Source of the DNA: JBGAPI01 sp044221335
GTDB taxonomy: Bacteria; Pseudomonadota; Gammaproteobacteria; Xanthomonadales; Ahniellaceae
DNA length: 64,000 nt
Direction of reading: 5' to 3'
Assembly: GCA_044221335.1 (NCBI GenBank)
Contig: JBGAPI010000002.1
Span: 1 to 64,000, forward strand
Shown: piece after piece, positions 45,260-53,982 of the stretch
Layout of the letters: each line of letters begins with the position of its first letter
How positions within the stretch are numbered: the first letter of the stretch is position 1
Translations under genes and position numbers: made by a program
Notes under the pieces: model-generated
What the model saw: only the letters and a program-made list of their open reading frames with translations
What the model was told of the DNA's origin: nothing
The model's database searches: none

Positions 45260-46399
45260 TTAGCCGACCGGGTCCGCGGCAGGGGGCTCGGCCGTTGCGA
45301 CAGGCCGCAGGGAGTGGCCGGGCGTAGCGGCCGCTTGCACTCGACCCTGTTCCACGTGGAACAAGCGGTCCTCTTCCCGCAGCACGGAACAGGCGTCGAT
45401 CAACGTCGTCGTCAGCAGGCATTGCGTCGGAATCGCACGGAGCCGCGCCAGCGTCCGCTCGAAGTGTCCTCGGTCCAGTTCGGAAGGAAGATCGTCCATC
45501 AGCAGGATCGGCCACTCGCCGCGCTGTTCAGACAGCGCCTCCGCCTGACTCATCACCAGCGACAGCGCGGTGAGCTTGGACTGGCCCCGTGAGAGATGCG
45601 ATTGGTCCGGCGCCGCCTCGAAAGCGATGCGGAGATCCGCCCGATGGGGACCCACGCTCGTCATGCCCCGCTGCAGATCCCGCGCCCTCCCCGATGCCAA
45701 CTGCTCGCCGAGATCGCCTTCGCCACGCCATCCCGGCTCGTAGGAGAGTTCCATTTCCCCGAGTTCCGGCAGAAACAGCGCTGCGTTGCGCCGGCAGATG
45801 TCGACCACGGCACTGCATACCCAGCGCCGCTGTCGGTCGATCACGAGCCCATGCGTGCCGAGTTCGATCTCCCAGGGGCGGAACTCCGCCGCCGATCCTC
45901 CCGTTTTCAGGAGCCGGTTGCGTTGCTTCAGAGCGTGGCGGTAGCGCTGCCAGGATCGCAGGAAACCTGGTTCCACGTGGAACAAGATCCAGTCGAGATA
46001 CTGCCGACGCGCCTCGGCGGACCCGCTCACGAGGTGATGGGACTCGGGATCGAAACTGCAGACCGGCACCCGCGCGATCAGGTCGACCAAGCGATCGCTC
46101 CACTGCCCGTCGATCCGAGCCCGGACTCCGGAACGATCCCGCTGCAAGCCCACCGCCAGTGCCTGCTCGCCCGTGCACAGGCGACCGGAAACGACGAAGC
46201 CCTCGGCACCACGGCGAATCACCGCGGATCGTTCACCCCCTCGAAACGATCGGCCGGCGCCGAGATGAAACACTGCCTCCAGGACGGAGGTCTTGCCGGC
46301 ACCGTTGGGTCCGACCAGCCAGTTGTGGCCGGACCCCAGTTCAGCGGACGCCGAACTGAAACAGCGAAAATCGACGACGCGTAGTTCCGACAGCCACAT
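45260..46399 (-). CDS. recF: DNA replication and repair protein RecF
   Basis: RecF is an SMC-like ATPase that helps load RecA at single-strand gaps. The 379-residue product has Walker A GPNGAGKTS near residues 30-38, the ABC signature LSRGQSKLTALSLVMSQAEAL and Walker B ILLMDDLPSELD. It starts only 4 bases after the dnaN stop, so the two are cotranscribed. Two parS-like sites lie inside the coding sequence, each encoding Phe-His-Val-Glu. The tail after the second site (GRVQAAATPGHSLRPVATAEPPAADPVG) is an extra disordered extension. This gene thus also serves as a partition site. Confidence 0.96.
   Translation of the reverse strand: MWLSELRVVDFRCFSSASAELGSGHNWLVGPNGAGKTSVLEAVFHLGAGRSFRGGERSAVIRRGAEGFVVSGRLCTGEQALAVGLQRDRSGVRARIDGQWSDRLVDLIARVPVCSFDPESHHLVSGSAEARRQYLDWILFHVEPGFLRSWQRYRHALKQRNRLLKTGGSAAEFRPWEIELGTHGLVIDRQRRWVCSAVVDICRRNAALFLPELGEMELSYEPGWRGEGDLGEQLASGRARDLQRGMTSVGPHRADLRIAFEAAPDQSHLSRGQSKLTALSLVMSQAEALSEQRGEWPILLMDDLPSELDRGHFERTLARLRAIPTQCLLTTTLIDACSVLREEDRLFHVEQGRVQAAATPGHSLRPVATAEPPAADPVG
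45348..45363. promoter_or_regulatory. parS-like ParB-binding site within recF
   Basis: TGTTCCACGTGGAACA is a perfect 16-bp palindrome equal to the conserved chromosomal parS sequence of Pseudomonas-type ParB systems. It lies in the 3' part of recF about 2.3 kb from the oriC spacer, where parS sites normally cluster. It encodes Leu-Phe-His-Val-Glu-Gln in recF, so both functions are satisfied. ParA/ParB genes are outside this window. Confidence 0.88.
45969..45984. promoter_or_regulatory. Second parS-like site within recF
   Basis: GGTTCCACGTGGAACA differs from the perfect palindrome at 45348 only in its first base. It is 621 bases from the first site, inside recF, and encodes Phe-His-Val-Glu-Pro. 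Chromosomal ParB tolerates outer-position changes, so binding is likely though perhaps weaker. Confidence 0.78.
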
Positions 46400-46403
46400 C
46401 CGG

Positions 46404-47504
46404 TCAAAGGCGCAACGGCATCACCACATGACGCGCGCGATCGCTGTCCTCGTCCCGAACCAGGCAGGACGAATTCGCGTCACGCAGCTGCACCTGCACC
46501 CGGCTGCCACGCAGCGAGCCCAGCGCATCCATCAGGTAGTTGACGTTGAACCCCACCGCCAGACCATCGACGGAGCACTCGACCTCCAGCTCCTCGGTCG
46601 CCTCTTCCTGCTCCGGATTGTGAGCGACGATCTTCAGGAGGTTGGGCGCCAACTCGAGGCGGACGCCGCGGTACTTCTCGTTGGACAGGATCGCGACCCG
46701 CTGCAGCGACGCGCGCAAGGCCTCGCGGTCCACCAGCACCAGCTTGTCGGCACCGATCGGAACAACCGACTCGTAGTCCGGGAAGCGCCCGTCGATCAAC
46801 TTGGTCGTGAAGGTGAAGTCGCTGCGCGATACCCGGAGATGGTTGCGCCCGATTTCGACCTCGACATTCTGGTCACCCGAATCGAGCAGACGCTGCAGCT
46901 CCAGCACACCCTTGCGCGGCACGATCACCTGGCGCTGGTTCGCGAGCTCCAGGTCCGTCGGGGTCTCGCACATCGCCATCCGGTGTCCATCGGTCGCGAC
47001 GCAGCGCAACGACCGCGACCGCAGGTCCAGCAGCGCACCGTTCAAGTAGTAGCGCACGTCCTGCACGGCCATCGCGAACGCCGTCCGATCGATCAACTCC
47101 TTGACGGTCGCCTCGGAGAGCTGGACCTTGTCCTGCAATTCGATGTTTTCGATCTGCGGGAATTCGCTCGCCGGCAATGTCGACAGCACGAACTTGCTGC
47201 GACCGGCCGACACGGTCATCCGATCACCGGCCAGCTTCAGCTCGATCTTCACGCCGTCCGGAAGCGCACGGCAGATGTCGAACAACTTGCGCGCCGGCAC
47301 GGTGACCTCTCCCGGCTCCATCACGTCGACGGCGATCTTGGCGACCATCTCGACCTCGAGATCGGTCCCGGTCAGGGACACGGCGTCGCTACCCACCTGC
47401 ACCAGCAGGTTCGCCAGGATCGGCAGCGTCTGGCGCCGCTCGACCACGCCGACCACCTGACTCAGGGGCTTCAACAGAACTTCGCGCTGGGCAGAGAAAC
47501 GCAT
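46404..47504 (-). CDS. dnaN: DNA polymerase III beta subunit (sliding clamp)
   Basis: DnaN forms the ring-shaped clamp that tethers DNA polymerase III to DNA. The 366-residue length is standard. It starts MRFSAQREVLLKPLSQVVGVVERRQTLPILANLL, shows DGRFPDYESVVP in the middle and ends HVVMPLRL, where the final MP-x-RL is the family hallmark. The ATG at 47504 has GGAAG nine bases upstream. The gene lies between the oriC spacer and recF, in the order dnaA-dnaN-recF-gyrB on the minus strand. Confidence 0.98.
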   Translation of the reverse strand: MRFSAQREVLLKPLSQVVGVVERRQTLPILANLLVQVGSDAVSLTGTDLEVEMVAKIAVDVMEPGEVTVPARKLFDICRALPDGVKIELKLAGDRMTVSAGRSKFVLSTLPASEFPQIENIELQDKVQLSEATVKELIDRTAFAMAVQDVRYYLNGALLDLRSRSLRCVATDGHRMAMCETPTDLELANQRQVIVPRKGVLELQRLLDSGDQNVEVEIGRNHLRVSRSDFTFTTKLIDGRFPDYESVVPIGADKLVLVDREALRASLQRVAILSNEKYRGVRLELAPNLLKIVAHNPEQEEATEELEVECSVDGLAVGFNVNYLMDALGSLRGSRVQVQLRDANSSCLVRDEDSDRARHVVMPLRL

Positions 47505-47783
47505 CGTCAGTCTTCCGTTATCTATTTGACTAAATGTTGATGATGATGGTGGCAGTGGATATCTGCAACTTTGCCGACACAAGCTATAGCGTTGCTCAGA
47601 AATTCGACTCCAATATCCTGTGGATCAGCCCACGAAAACCCTGTGGGCCAGTTGTGGATAAGTCCGACCGCCAATTCATCCCCAACTTATCCACAGCCTT
47701 CCACCAACCTCGTCCACACGCTCCTGTGGAAAACCCGTGCGCCACGACACCGCGCCGCGACCGGCCGCCGCCAGGCCGGCGGC
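47505..47783. other. Probable chromosomal replication origin (oriC)
   Basis: The 279-base spacer between dnaN and dnaA is much richer in A/T than its surroundings, especially 47511-47620. Two perfect DnaA boxes TTATCCACA occur, at 47653-47661 (minus strand) and 47687-47695 (plus). Near matches occur at 47619-47627 (TGATCCACA), 47710-47718 (TCGTCCACA) and 47725-47733 (TTTTCCACA). This arrangement, an AT-rich unwinding region next to box clusters beside dnaA, is that of a bacterial oriC. The dnaA-rpmH spacer (49143-49268) has no such boxes. Replication would start here in both directions. Confidence 0.88.
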
Positions 47784-49142
47784 TCAGGTCGTCAGCGCGC
47801 GCAACAGCTTCTCCCAGTCCTCCCGGATCCGTCCGTCCGTGGACACCAGCTCGCGCACCTGACGACAGGCGTGCAGCACCGTCGTGTGGTCGCGGCCACC
47901 GAAGCCGTCGCCGATCTCCGGCAGCGACAGGTCGGTCAGTTCCTTCGCCAGTGCCATCGCGATCTGCCGCGGTCGTGCGAGGTTGCGGGTGCGGCGCTTC
48001 GACAACAGATCCGACAGCCGCAACTGGAAATACTCGGCGACCACGCGCTGGATGTTGGACAGGCTCAGCGTGCGGTCCTGCACGGTCAGCAGGTCCCGCA
48101 GCGTCTCCGTCGCGAACTCGCGGGTGATCGCGCGCCCCGAAAACGTGGCCCGCGCGATCAGCGAATTGAGCGCACCTTCGAGATCGCGGACGTTCGAGCG
48201 CATCTTCGAGGCGATCAGCTGCGCCACGTCGTCGGGCAGCTCCATCCCGCGCTCGGCGGCCTTGGTGAGCAGTATCGCGAAGCGCGTCTCGTAGTCCGGC
48301 GGCTCGATCGCCACCGGCAGGCCCCAGCCCAGTCGCGAGGACAACCGCGGCTCCAGCTTCTCGACCTCCTTCGGATAGCGATCGCAGGTCAGGATGATCT
48401 GCTGCTTGCCTTCCAGCAGCGCGTTGAAGGTGTGGAAGAATTCCTCCTGCGTGCGGTCCTTGCCGGCGAAGAACTGGATGTCGTCGATCAGCAGCGCGTC
48501 GACCTCGCGGTAGCGCCGCTTGAACTCGTCCATCGCCTGCGAACCGGCGACCTTGTTCGACAACGCCCGCACCATCGCCGAGAAGAACTGCTCGGAACGC
48601 TGGTACAGCACCCGGGTCGACGGATTGCGCTCCCGCATCAGGTTCCCGGCCGCGTGCATCAGGTGGGTCTTGCCGAGTCCGGTGCCGCCGTAGAGCACCA
48701 GCGGGTTGTAGCTGCGGCCCGGATTCATCGCGACCTGGAACGCCGCTGCCCGCCCGAGCTCGTTGGACTTGCCCTCGACGAAGTTGTCGAACGAGTAGTG
48801 CCCGTCGAGATTCGACTCGAACTCCGGATCGAAACTCGCTCGCGGCGGCGCCGGCGAAGCGGCCGCGGCGGTCGGAGCGGCCGCCCGCGCCGCCGCCCGC
48901 GGCAAGGTACCGACCTCGAGCCGCAGGGGGGTCGCGGGGTCGATCGACCGGAAACGCGCCTCGATCGCGGGCCAGAAGCGGTCGCGCACGCTGTCGGCGA
49001 CGAAGGAATTGGGTGCCAGAAGCAACAGTCCCTGCTCGCGCTCGACCGCCTGCAGCGGCCGCACGTACATCTGCAGGTCCTCGGGCCCGAGGTCCGCCTC
49101 CAGGCGCGCCAGGCACAGGTTCCAGCTCTCGTTGCTCGACAT
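47784..49142 (-). CDS. dnaA: Chromosomal replication initiator DnaA
   Basis: DnaA binds TTATCCACA boxes, unwinds the origin and loads the helicase. The 452-residue protein has domain I (MSSNESWNLCLARLEADL...), an Ala/Pro-rich domain II linker, and an AAA+ domain with Walker A YGGTGLGKTHLM and Walker B DALLIDDIQFFAGKD. The C-terminal DNA-binding domain ends with RPRQIAMALAKELTDLSLPEIGDGFGGRDHTTVLHACRQV. GAGGAA precedes the ATG. The C-terminal end borders the oriC spacer and the 5' end is divergent from rpmH, as in other gammaproteobacteria. Confidence 0.98.
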   Translation of the reverse strand: MSSNESWNLCLARLEADLGPEDLQMYVRPLQAVEREQGLLLLAPNSFVADSVRDRFWPAIEARFRSIDPATPLRLEVGTLPRAAARAAAPTAAAASPAPPRASFDPEFESNLDGHYSFDNFVEGKSNELGRAAAFQVAMNPGRSYNPLVLYGGTGLGKTHLMHAAGNLMRERNPSTRVLYQRSEQFFSAMVRALSNKVAGSQAMDEFKRRYREVDALLIDDIQFFAGKDRTQEEFFHTFNALLEGKQQIILTCDRYPKEVEKLEPRLSSRLGWGLPVAIEPPDYETRFAILLTKAAERGMELPDDVAQLIASKMRSNVRDLEGALNSLIARATFSGRAITREFATETLRDLLTVQDRTLSLSNIQRVVAEYFQLRLSDLLSKRRTRNLARPRQIAMALAKELTDLSLPEIGDGFGGRDHTTVLHACRQVRELVSTDGRIREDWEKLLRALTT

Positions 49143-49203
49143 CGCGTTCCTCGTCCGGTCCTCGGGGCGGTGAGCGGCACCGGACCCCGAGGCCACGGCA
49201 ACC

Positions 49204-49233
49204 TTGACCGCAAACGAGCCACCTTAGTATGCT
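49204..49233 (+). promoter_or_regulatory. Probable sigma-70 promoter of rpmH-rnpA
   Basis: TTGACC at 49204-49209 and TATGCT at 49228-49233 are separated by 18 bases and lie about 36 bases before the rpmH ATG. Both hexamers are near consensus, which stands out in such GC-rich DNA. It should drive rpmH, rnpA and possibly yidC-mnmE. Confidence 0.7.
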
Positions 49234-49268
49234 CGCCGACCTTTTTTCCAGCTTTTGAGTGCGCCGCC

Positions 49269-49403
49269 ATGAAACGTACCTTCCAGCCCAGCAACCTGAA
49301 GCGCGCCCGTGACCACGGATTCCGCGCCCGCATGAAGACCGCCGACGGCCGCAAGGTGCTGTCCGCGCGTCGCGCCAAGGGCCGCAAGCGCCTCATCCCG
49401 TAA
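49269..49403 (+). CDS. rpmH: 50S ribosomal protein L34
   Basis: L34 is a tiny basic protein of the large ribosomal subunit. The 44 residues MKRTFQPSNLKRARDHGFRA... ending GRKVLSARRAKGRKRLIP follow the universal L34 pattern. A strong promoter lies just upstream, and rnpA starts 7 bases after the stop. The gene is divergent from dnaA, the usual origin-flanking arrangement. Confidence 0.97.
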   Translation: MKRTFQPSNLKRARDHGFRARMKTADGRKVLSARRAKGRKRLIP

Positions 49404-49410
49404 GTCCTCG

Positions 49411-49803
49411 ATGGACGGCCGCCGGCGCTTTCCCCGCGCTGCGCGGCTGCTGGCACCGAACCAGTTCAAGGCGGTGCTGGCCGACCGGAAGGCACTCCGC
49501 AGCAAGCACCTGAGGCTGCAGCGAATCGCCAACGACGGACCCGGCGCCCGCCTCGGCATCACGGTGCCGAAGCGTCAGGTGCCGCTGGCGACGGCACGCA
49601 ACCGCATCAAGCGCTTGCTCCGCGAAGCCTTCCGCAAGGTTCGCGGCGACCTGCCCGCGCTCGACATCGTGCTCGCCGTCACCGCACGGCCCGAGCCCGA
49701 TGCCCCCGGCCTCGCCGCCGAACTCGACGGCCTGCTGGCGCGCTTGATACGCGAGCGCCCGACCGCAGTTCCCTCCGCTTCCGCCCCACCGCCCTCCCCC
49801 TGA
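49411..49803 (+). CDS. rnpA: Ribonuclease P protein component
   Basis: RnpA assists the catalytic RNase P RNA in trimming the 5' end of precursor tRNAs. The 130-residue product has the opening RRRFPRAARLLAPNQFKAVLADRKALRSKHL and the RNA-binding motif ARNRIKRLLREAFR. It lies 7 bases after rpmH, as almost always. A Pro/Ser-rich tail extends it slightly. Unusually, yidC follows after only 11 bases, with no room for the yidD gene that normally sits between them. Confidence 0.95.
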   Translation: MDGRRRFPRAARLLAPNQFKAVLADRKALRSKHLRLQRIANDGPGARLGITVPKRQVPLATARNRIKRLLREAFRKVRGDLPALDIVLAVTARPEPDAPGLAAELDGLLARLIRERPTAVPSASAPPPSP

Positions 49804-49814
49804 GGTCCACGGAC

Positions 49815-51533
49815 ATGTCGACGACCCGCACCTTCCTGCTGTTGCTGCTGTGCATCGTCGGCTGGGCGATGTGGAGCGCCTGGGAAAAGGACTACGGGGT
49901 CCACCCGCCCGCGCCGACCGCCGTGGAGACGCCGGCCGCGGTGACGCCGCCGGCCGGGGCCGACCTGCCGACCGCGACCTCTCCGAACCGCAGCGCCGAT
50001 CCGACGCTGCCGACCGCGCCGACGACCCCGGCCAGCGCGCCGCCGACCTCGGCGACCGGCACCGCGGAGACGCCGCGCATCCACGTCCGGACCGACGTCT
50101 TCGATCTCGAGATCGACACCGCCGGCGGCACCCTGCGTCGCCTCGCGCTGCGCAACTACCCGCTGTCGCCGGAGGACCGCGAACACCCGGTGACGCTGTT
50201 CTCCAGCGCGCCGTCGGAGTTCCACATCGCCCAGTCGGGCCTGTTCTCGTCCACCGCGCCGGCACCGGACCACAACGCCGTCTACGCCAGCGAGCGCGCG
50301 AGCTACGAGCTCGCCGACGGCGCCGACAGCATCGCGGTGCCGCTGGTCTGGCGCGCCGCCAACGGCATCGTCGTCACCCGGACCTACACCTTCCGCCGCG
50401 GCAGCTACGTCATCGGCCTGGCCGACCGCCTCGACAACCAGGGCGAGCAGGTGTGGACCGGCAACGCCTACCGCCAGCTGCAGCGAATCGCCGCGCCGAA
50501 GACGAGCAGCTTCTCGATCACCAGCCCGGATTCCTACAGCTTCGTCGGCGCGTCCTGGTACAGCCCCGAGAAGAAGTTCGAGAAGCTCGCCTTCGACAAG
50601 TTCGCCACCGAAGCGCTGCAGCGCGACGTCACCAGCGGCTGGATCGCGATGCTGCAGCACCATTTCCTCGCCGCCTGGATTCCCGACGCGGCGGACAAGG
50701 AAAGCTTCAGCAGCGCCGAGATCGGCACGATCACCCCGGCGCGCTACGTGCTGCGCGACATGGGCCCCGCGACCACGGTCAAGCCCGGCGAGCATCACGA
50801 CTTCGGCGCGCGCCTCTACGTCGGTCCGAAGCTGCAGAACGAGCTCGAGGCGATTGCGCCGGGACTCGAGAAGACCGTGGACTACGGCAAGGTCACCGTG
50901 ATCGCCGAGCCGCTGTTCCACTGGGTGCTGTCCCCGATCCACAAGCTGGTCGGCAACTGGGGCTGGGCGATCATCCTGACCACCCTGCTGATCAAGCTCG
51001 CGATGTTCCCGCTGTCGGAATCGCAGTTCCGCTCGATGGCGAAGATGCGCGCGATGCAGCCGCGGCTCGAGGCGCTGAAGCAGCGCTACGGCGACAACAA
51101 GGAAAAGCTCAACGAGGCGATGATCGACTTCTACAAGAAGGAGAAGATCAATCCCGCCGGCGGCTGCCTGCCGATCCTCCTGCAGATGCCCGTGTTCATC
51201 GCGCTGTACTGGGTACTGATCGAGTCGGTCGAGATGCGCCAGGCGCCGTTCATGTTCTGGATCCAGAACCTGTCGGCGAAGGACCCCTACTTCATCCTGC
51301 CGGCCCTGAACGCGGCGGTGATGTTCGTCACCCAGCGCCTGTCGCCGACCACCGGCATGGACCCCGCCCAGGCCAAGATGATGCAGATGATGCCGATCGT
51401 CTTCGGCGTCATGTTCGCGTTCTTCCCGTCCGGCCTGGTGCTGTACTGGGTGGTCAACGGCCTGCTGTCGCTGCTGCAGCAGATGATCATCATGCGTCGC
51501 CACGAGGCGGCGCAGGCCAAGACCCGCGCCTGA
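49815..51533 (+). CDS. yidC: Membrane protein insertase YidC
   Basis: YidC inserts and folds inner-membrane proteins, alone or with SecYEG. The 572-residue product has an N-terminal helix (RTFLLLLLCIVGWAMWSAW) and a Pro/Thr/Ala-rich linker. The large periplasmic beta domain follows at about 90-340. The conserved five-helix core starts near LFHWVLSPIHKLVGNWGWAIILTTLLIKLAMFPLS, with the hydrophilic-groove Arg in SQFRSMAKMRAMQP. Length and order match gammaproteobacterial YidC. It is followed by mnmE after 18 bases. Confidence 0.97.
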   Translation: MSTTRTFLLLLLCIVGWAMWSAWEKDYGVHPPAPTAVETPAAVTPPAGADLPTATSPNRSADPTLPTAPTTPASAPPTSATGTAETPRIHVRTDVFDLEIDTAGGTLRRLALRNYPLSPEDREHPVTLFSSAPSEFHIAQSGLFSSTAPAPDHNAVYASERASYELADGADSIAVPLVWRAANGIVVTRTYTFRRGSYVIGLADRLDNQGEQVWTGNAYRQLQRIAAPKTSSFSITSPDSYSFVGASWYSPEKKFEKLAFDKFATEALQRDVTSGWIAMLQHHFLAAWIPDAADKESFSSAEIGTITPARYVLRDMGPATTVKPGEHHDFGARLYVGPKLQNELEAIAPGLEKTVDYGKVTVIAEPLFHWVLSPIHKLVGNWGWAIILTTLLIKLAMFPLSESQFRSMAKMRAMQPRLEALKQRYGDNKEKLNEAMIDFYKKEKINPAGGCLPILLQMPVFIALYWVLIESVEMRQAPFMFWIQNLSAKDPYFILPALNAAVMFVTQRLSPTTGMDPAQAKMMQMMPIVFGVMFAFFPSGLVLYWVVNGLLSLLQQMIIMRRHEAAQAKTRA

Positions 51534-51551
51534 TCGGACGGCGCCGTCGCG

Positions 51552-52913
51552 ATGCCGTCCGACGCCGCCGCCCGGGACACCATCGTCGCCATCGCGACGC
51601 CGCCGGGCCATGGCGGCATCGGCGTCGTGCGCCTGTCCGGTCCGCGGGCCCGCGCGATCGGCCGCACTCTCGCGCGCCGACTGCCGCGACCGCGGCGCAC
51701 CGACTACGTGCGCTTCCGCCGCGGCGACCGCTCGGTGATCGACGACGGCCTGCTGCTGTACTTTCCCGGACCACGCTCGTTCACCGGCGAGGACGTCGTC
51801 GAGCTGCAGGCGCACGGCAGTCCGGCGCTGCTCGCCGAACTGGTCGAGCGCTGCGTCGAGCTCGGCGCGCGCCACGCGCGCGCCGGCGAATTCTCCGAGC
51901 GCGCGTTCCTCGAAGGCCGCATCGACCTCGCCCAGGCCGAGGCGATCGCCGACCTGATCGCCGCGGGCAGTCTCGCGCAGGCGCGTGCGGCCCGGCGCAG
52001 CCTGTCGGGCGAGTTCTCGCAACGGGTGCAGGCGCTGCTCGCGGCGCTGATCCGGCTGCGGGTCTGGATCGAGGCGGCACTCGACTTCCCGGAGGAGGAG
52101 ATCGATTTCCTCGCCGATCAGCGCCTCGCCGAACTGTCGAGCGAGCTGCGCAGCGGGCTAGCCGACCTGCTGGCGGAGGCCGAGCGCGGCCAGCGCCTCA
52201 CCGACGGACTGCACGTCGTGCTGCTCGGCCGGCCCAATGCCGGCAAGTCCTCGCTGCTGAACGCGCTCGCCGGTGACGAACGCGCGATCGTCACCGAACT
52301 CGCCGGCACCACCCGCGACCTGCTGCGCGAGACGGTGCGGATCGACGGCGTCGAGCTGACCCTGGTCGATACCGCCGGACTTCGCATTGCCGGCGACGCG
52401 ATCGAGAGCGAGGGCATCCGCCGCGCGCGCGCCGAACTCGCCCGGGCCGACCTCGCACTGATCGTGATCGATGCGAGCCGCGCCGAGCCGCTCGACGAGC
52501 TGCTCGACGAAGTGCCCGCGGGTGCGGCCATCGTCGTGCTGCGGAACAAGTCCGACCTGCTCGCCACGGCGCCGGGGGACGCGCCGGACCGGGCGGCGAA
52601 CGCGCGCGTCCTGGCGGAACTGACGATCAGCGCCCGCCACGGCCACGGCCTCGGTCCCCTGCGCGCGCTGCTGCGCGACCGCGCCGGAGCGACCGAAGGC
52701 GGCAGCTTCTCCGCGCGCGCGCGCCATGTCGACGCGCTGCGCCGCGTCGCCACCCACCTAGCGGACGCCGACCACCAGCTCGCCGCCCGCCACGGAGAAC
52801 TCGCCGGCGAGGAACTCCGTCTCGCCCAGAACGCGCTGGCCGAGATCACCGGCGAATTCAGAAGCGACGATCTGCTCGGCGAGATATTCGGATCCTTCTG
52901 CATCGGCAAGTGA
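51552..52913 (+). CDS. mnmE: tRNA modification GTPase MnmE
   Basis: MnmE, with MnmG, makes the 5-carboxymethylaminomethyl modification of wobble uridine 34 in several tRNAs. The 453-residue protein has the folate-binding N-terminal domain (DTIVAIATPPGHGGIGVVRLSG). The inserted G domain carries GRPNAGKSSLLN, the DTAGLR switch and NKSD. The protein ends FCIGK, whose Cys is the family hallmark. It lies downstream of yidC in the usual origin block. It is convergent with the chorismatase gene across 23 bases. Confidence 0.97.
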   Translation: MPSDAAARDTIVAIATPPGHGGIGVVRLSGPRARAIGRTLARRLPRPRRTDYVRFRRGDRSVIDDGLLLYFPGPRSFTGEDVVELQAHGSPALLAELVERCVELGARHARAGEFSERAFLEGRIDLAQAEAIADLIAAGSLAQARAARRSLSGEFSQRVQALLAALIRLRVWIEAALDFPEEEIDFLADQRLAELSSELRSGLADLLAEAERGQRLTDGLHVVLLGRPNAGKSSLLNALAGDERAIVTELAGTTRDLLRETVRIDGVELTLVDTAGLRIAGDAIESEGIRRARAELARADLALIVIDASRAEPLDELLDEVPAGAAIVVLRNKSDLLATAPGDAPDRAANARVLAELTISARHGHGLGPLRALLRDRAGATEGGSFSARARHVDALRRVATHLADADHQLAARHGELAGEELRLAQNALAEITGEFRSDDLLGEIFGSFCIGK

Positions 52914-52936
52914 GCCCCGCCGAGCCCTGCGAGCGC

Positions 52937-53923
52937 TCAGCGCACTCCGGGAAAGCGTTGCACGGCCTCGATCTCGATCGACAGTTCGCGCCGGCAGATG
53001 TCGCCGTGCAGGAGCATGAACGGCGTCGTCGCGCCGAGGCGGGCGATGAGGCGAGTGCGCACCGCCGCCGCCTCGGCGGGATCGCGCAGGTAGACCCGGA
53101 GCAGGCTGTCGGTCCCGAGCGCGGCGGTCCGCTCCAGCTGCGCGCCGGCCCGATCGATCAGCGCGGCGACGTTGGCGAGCGTCTCGTCGAGCTGGGCGAG
53201 GGTGTCGCCCGGTACCGAGGCGTGGCCGACGATCGCCGCGGTGCCGGACACCAGCAGCAGCGGCGCCGCGCCATCGGGAACCAGCATGGCGCGCGAGAAT
53301 CCCGGTGCGACCGGGCCATATCGCCGCGGATAGGTCCAGGCGCTCGATTGCCGCGGGTTCTCCAGCGCGATCGCCGGAGCGCGGCCGGCGAGCCAGAACA
53401 GCGACAAGCGGCCGGTCTCGCCGGGTACGCCGATCGCGGTGGCGGCGGCGTAGCCGTGCGGCGGACGGGAGGCGATCACGCGCGCGCGGCCGACGCAGAA
53501 CTGCTTGTAGCGCTCGTCGTCGCCGTCGCCGACGGTGATCGCGCCGAGGTAGTTCCAGATCCGGATCAGGTGCGGGAAGCCGAGCCGCTCGCCGTGATCG
53601 ACCAGGGCCCGATAGGCGCGCTCGGTGGCGCCGGCGAGATCGCCGTCCTCGGACAGCTCGATGCGACCGGCGAGCCAGTCGCCGCCGACCAGGAGTTCGC
53701 CGTCGCCGATCACTTCCGTCCGTGACGCGCCGACCGACCAGAACTCCGCGCGCGAGCTGCCGCCGAGCTCCGGCAGCGGCAGCCGCCAGCAGCTGGCGTG
53801 CTTGCCGGGCGCGGCGGCGCCGGCGAGCACGGCGAGGGCGTCGACCGCGGGTTCCGGTTGCCAGGAGGCGATGTCGAGCGGGACGGGGATCTGGGCGGCG
53901 GGGGGACTCGGCGCGAGCGCCAT
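52937..53923 (-). CDS. XanB2-like chorismatase (hydroxybenzoate synthase)
   Basis: The 328-residue protein belongs to the FkbO/Hyg5/XanB2 chorismatase family with two RidA-like halves. Landmarks are HLIRIWNYLGAI, YKQFCVGRARV, PPHGYAAATAIG, NPRQSSAWTYPRRYGP and the final LHGDICRRELSIEIEAV. XanB2 of Xanthomonas turns chorismate into 3- and 4-hydroxybenzoate, precursors of xanthomonadin pigment and ubiquinone-8. The length matches XanB2 (about 330). The ATG at 53923 is used; TTG at 53941 adds six residues, and no Shine-Dalgarno decides between them. It is divergent from hemF, so haem and quinone precursors are made from adjacent genes. Confidence 0.87.
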   Translation of the reverse strand: MALAPSPPAAQIPVPLDIASWQPEPAVDALAVLAGAAAPGKHASCWRLPLPELGGSSRAEFWSVGASRTEVIGDGELLVGGDWLAGRIELSEDGDLAGATERAYRALVDHGERLGFPHLIRIWNYLGAITVGDGDDERYKQFCVGRARVIASRPPHGYAAATAIGVPGETGRLSLFWLAGRAPAIALENPRQSSAWTYPRRYGPVAPGFSRAMLVPDGAAPLLLVSGTAAIVGHASVPGDTLAQLDETLANVAALIDRAGAQLERTAALGTDSLLRVYLRDPAEAAAVRTRLIARLGATTPFMLLHGDICRRELSIEIEAVQRFPGVR

Positions 53924-53982
53924 CGGAATCACGTACGGCAAAAACGCTATCTTAGCCGACCGCTTCCACTCGCCGGACCGAC

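Noticed and set aside
49143..49268. dnaA-rpmH spacer considered as oriC
   Set aside because: It lacks DnaA boxes and an AT-rich block; both are present in the dnaN-dnaA spacer instead.
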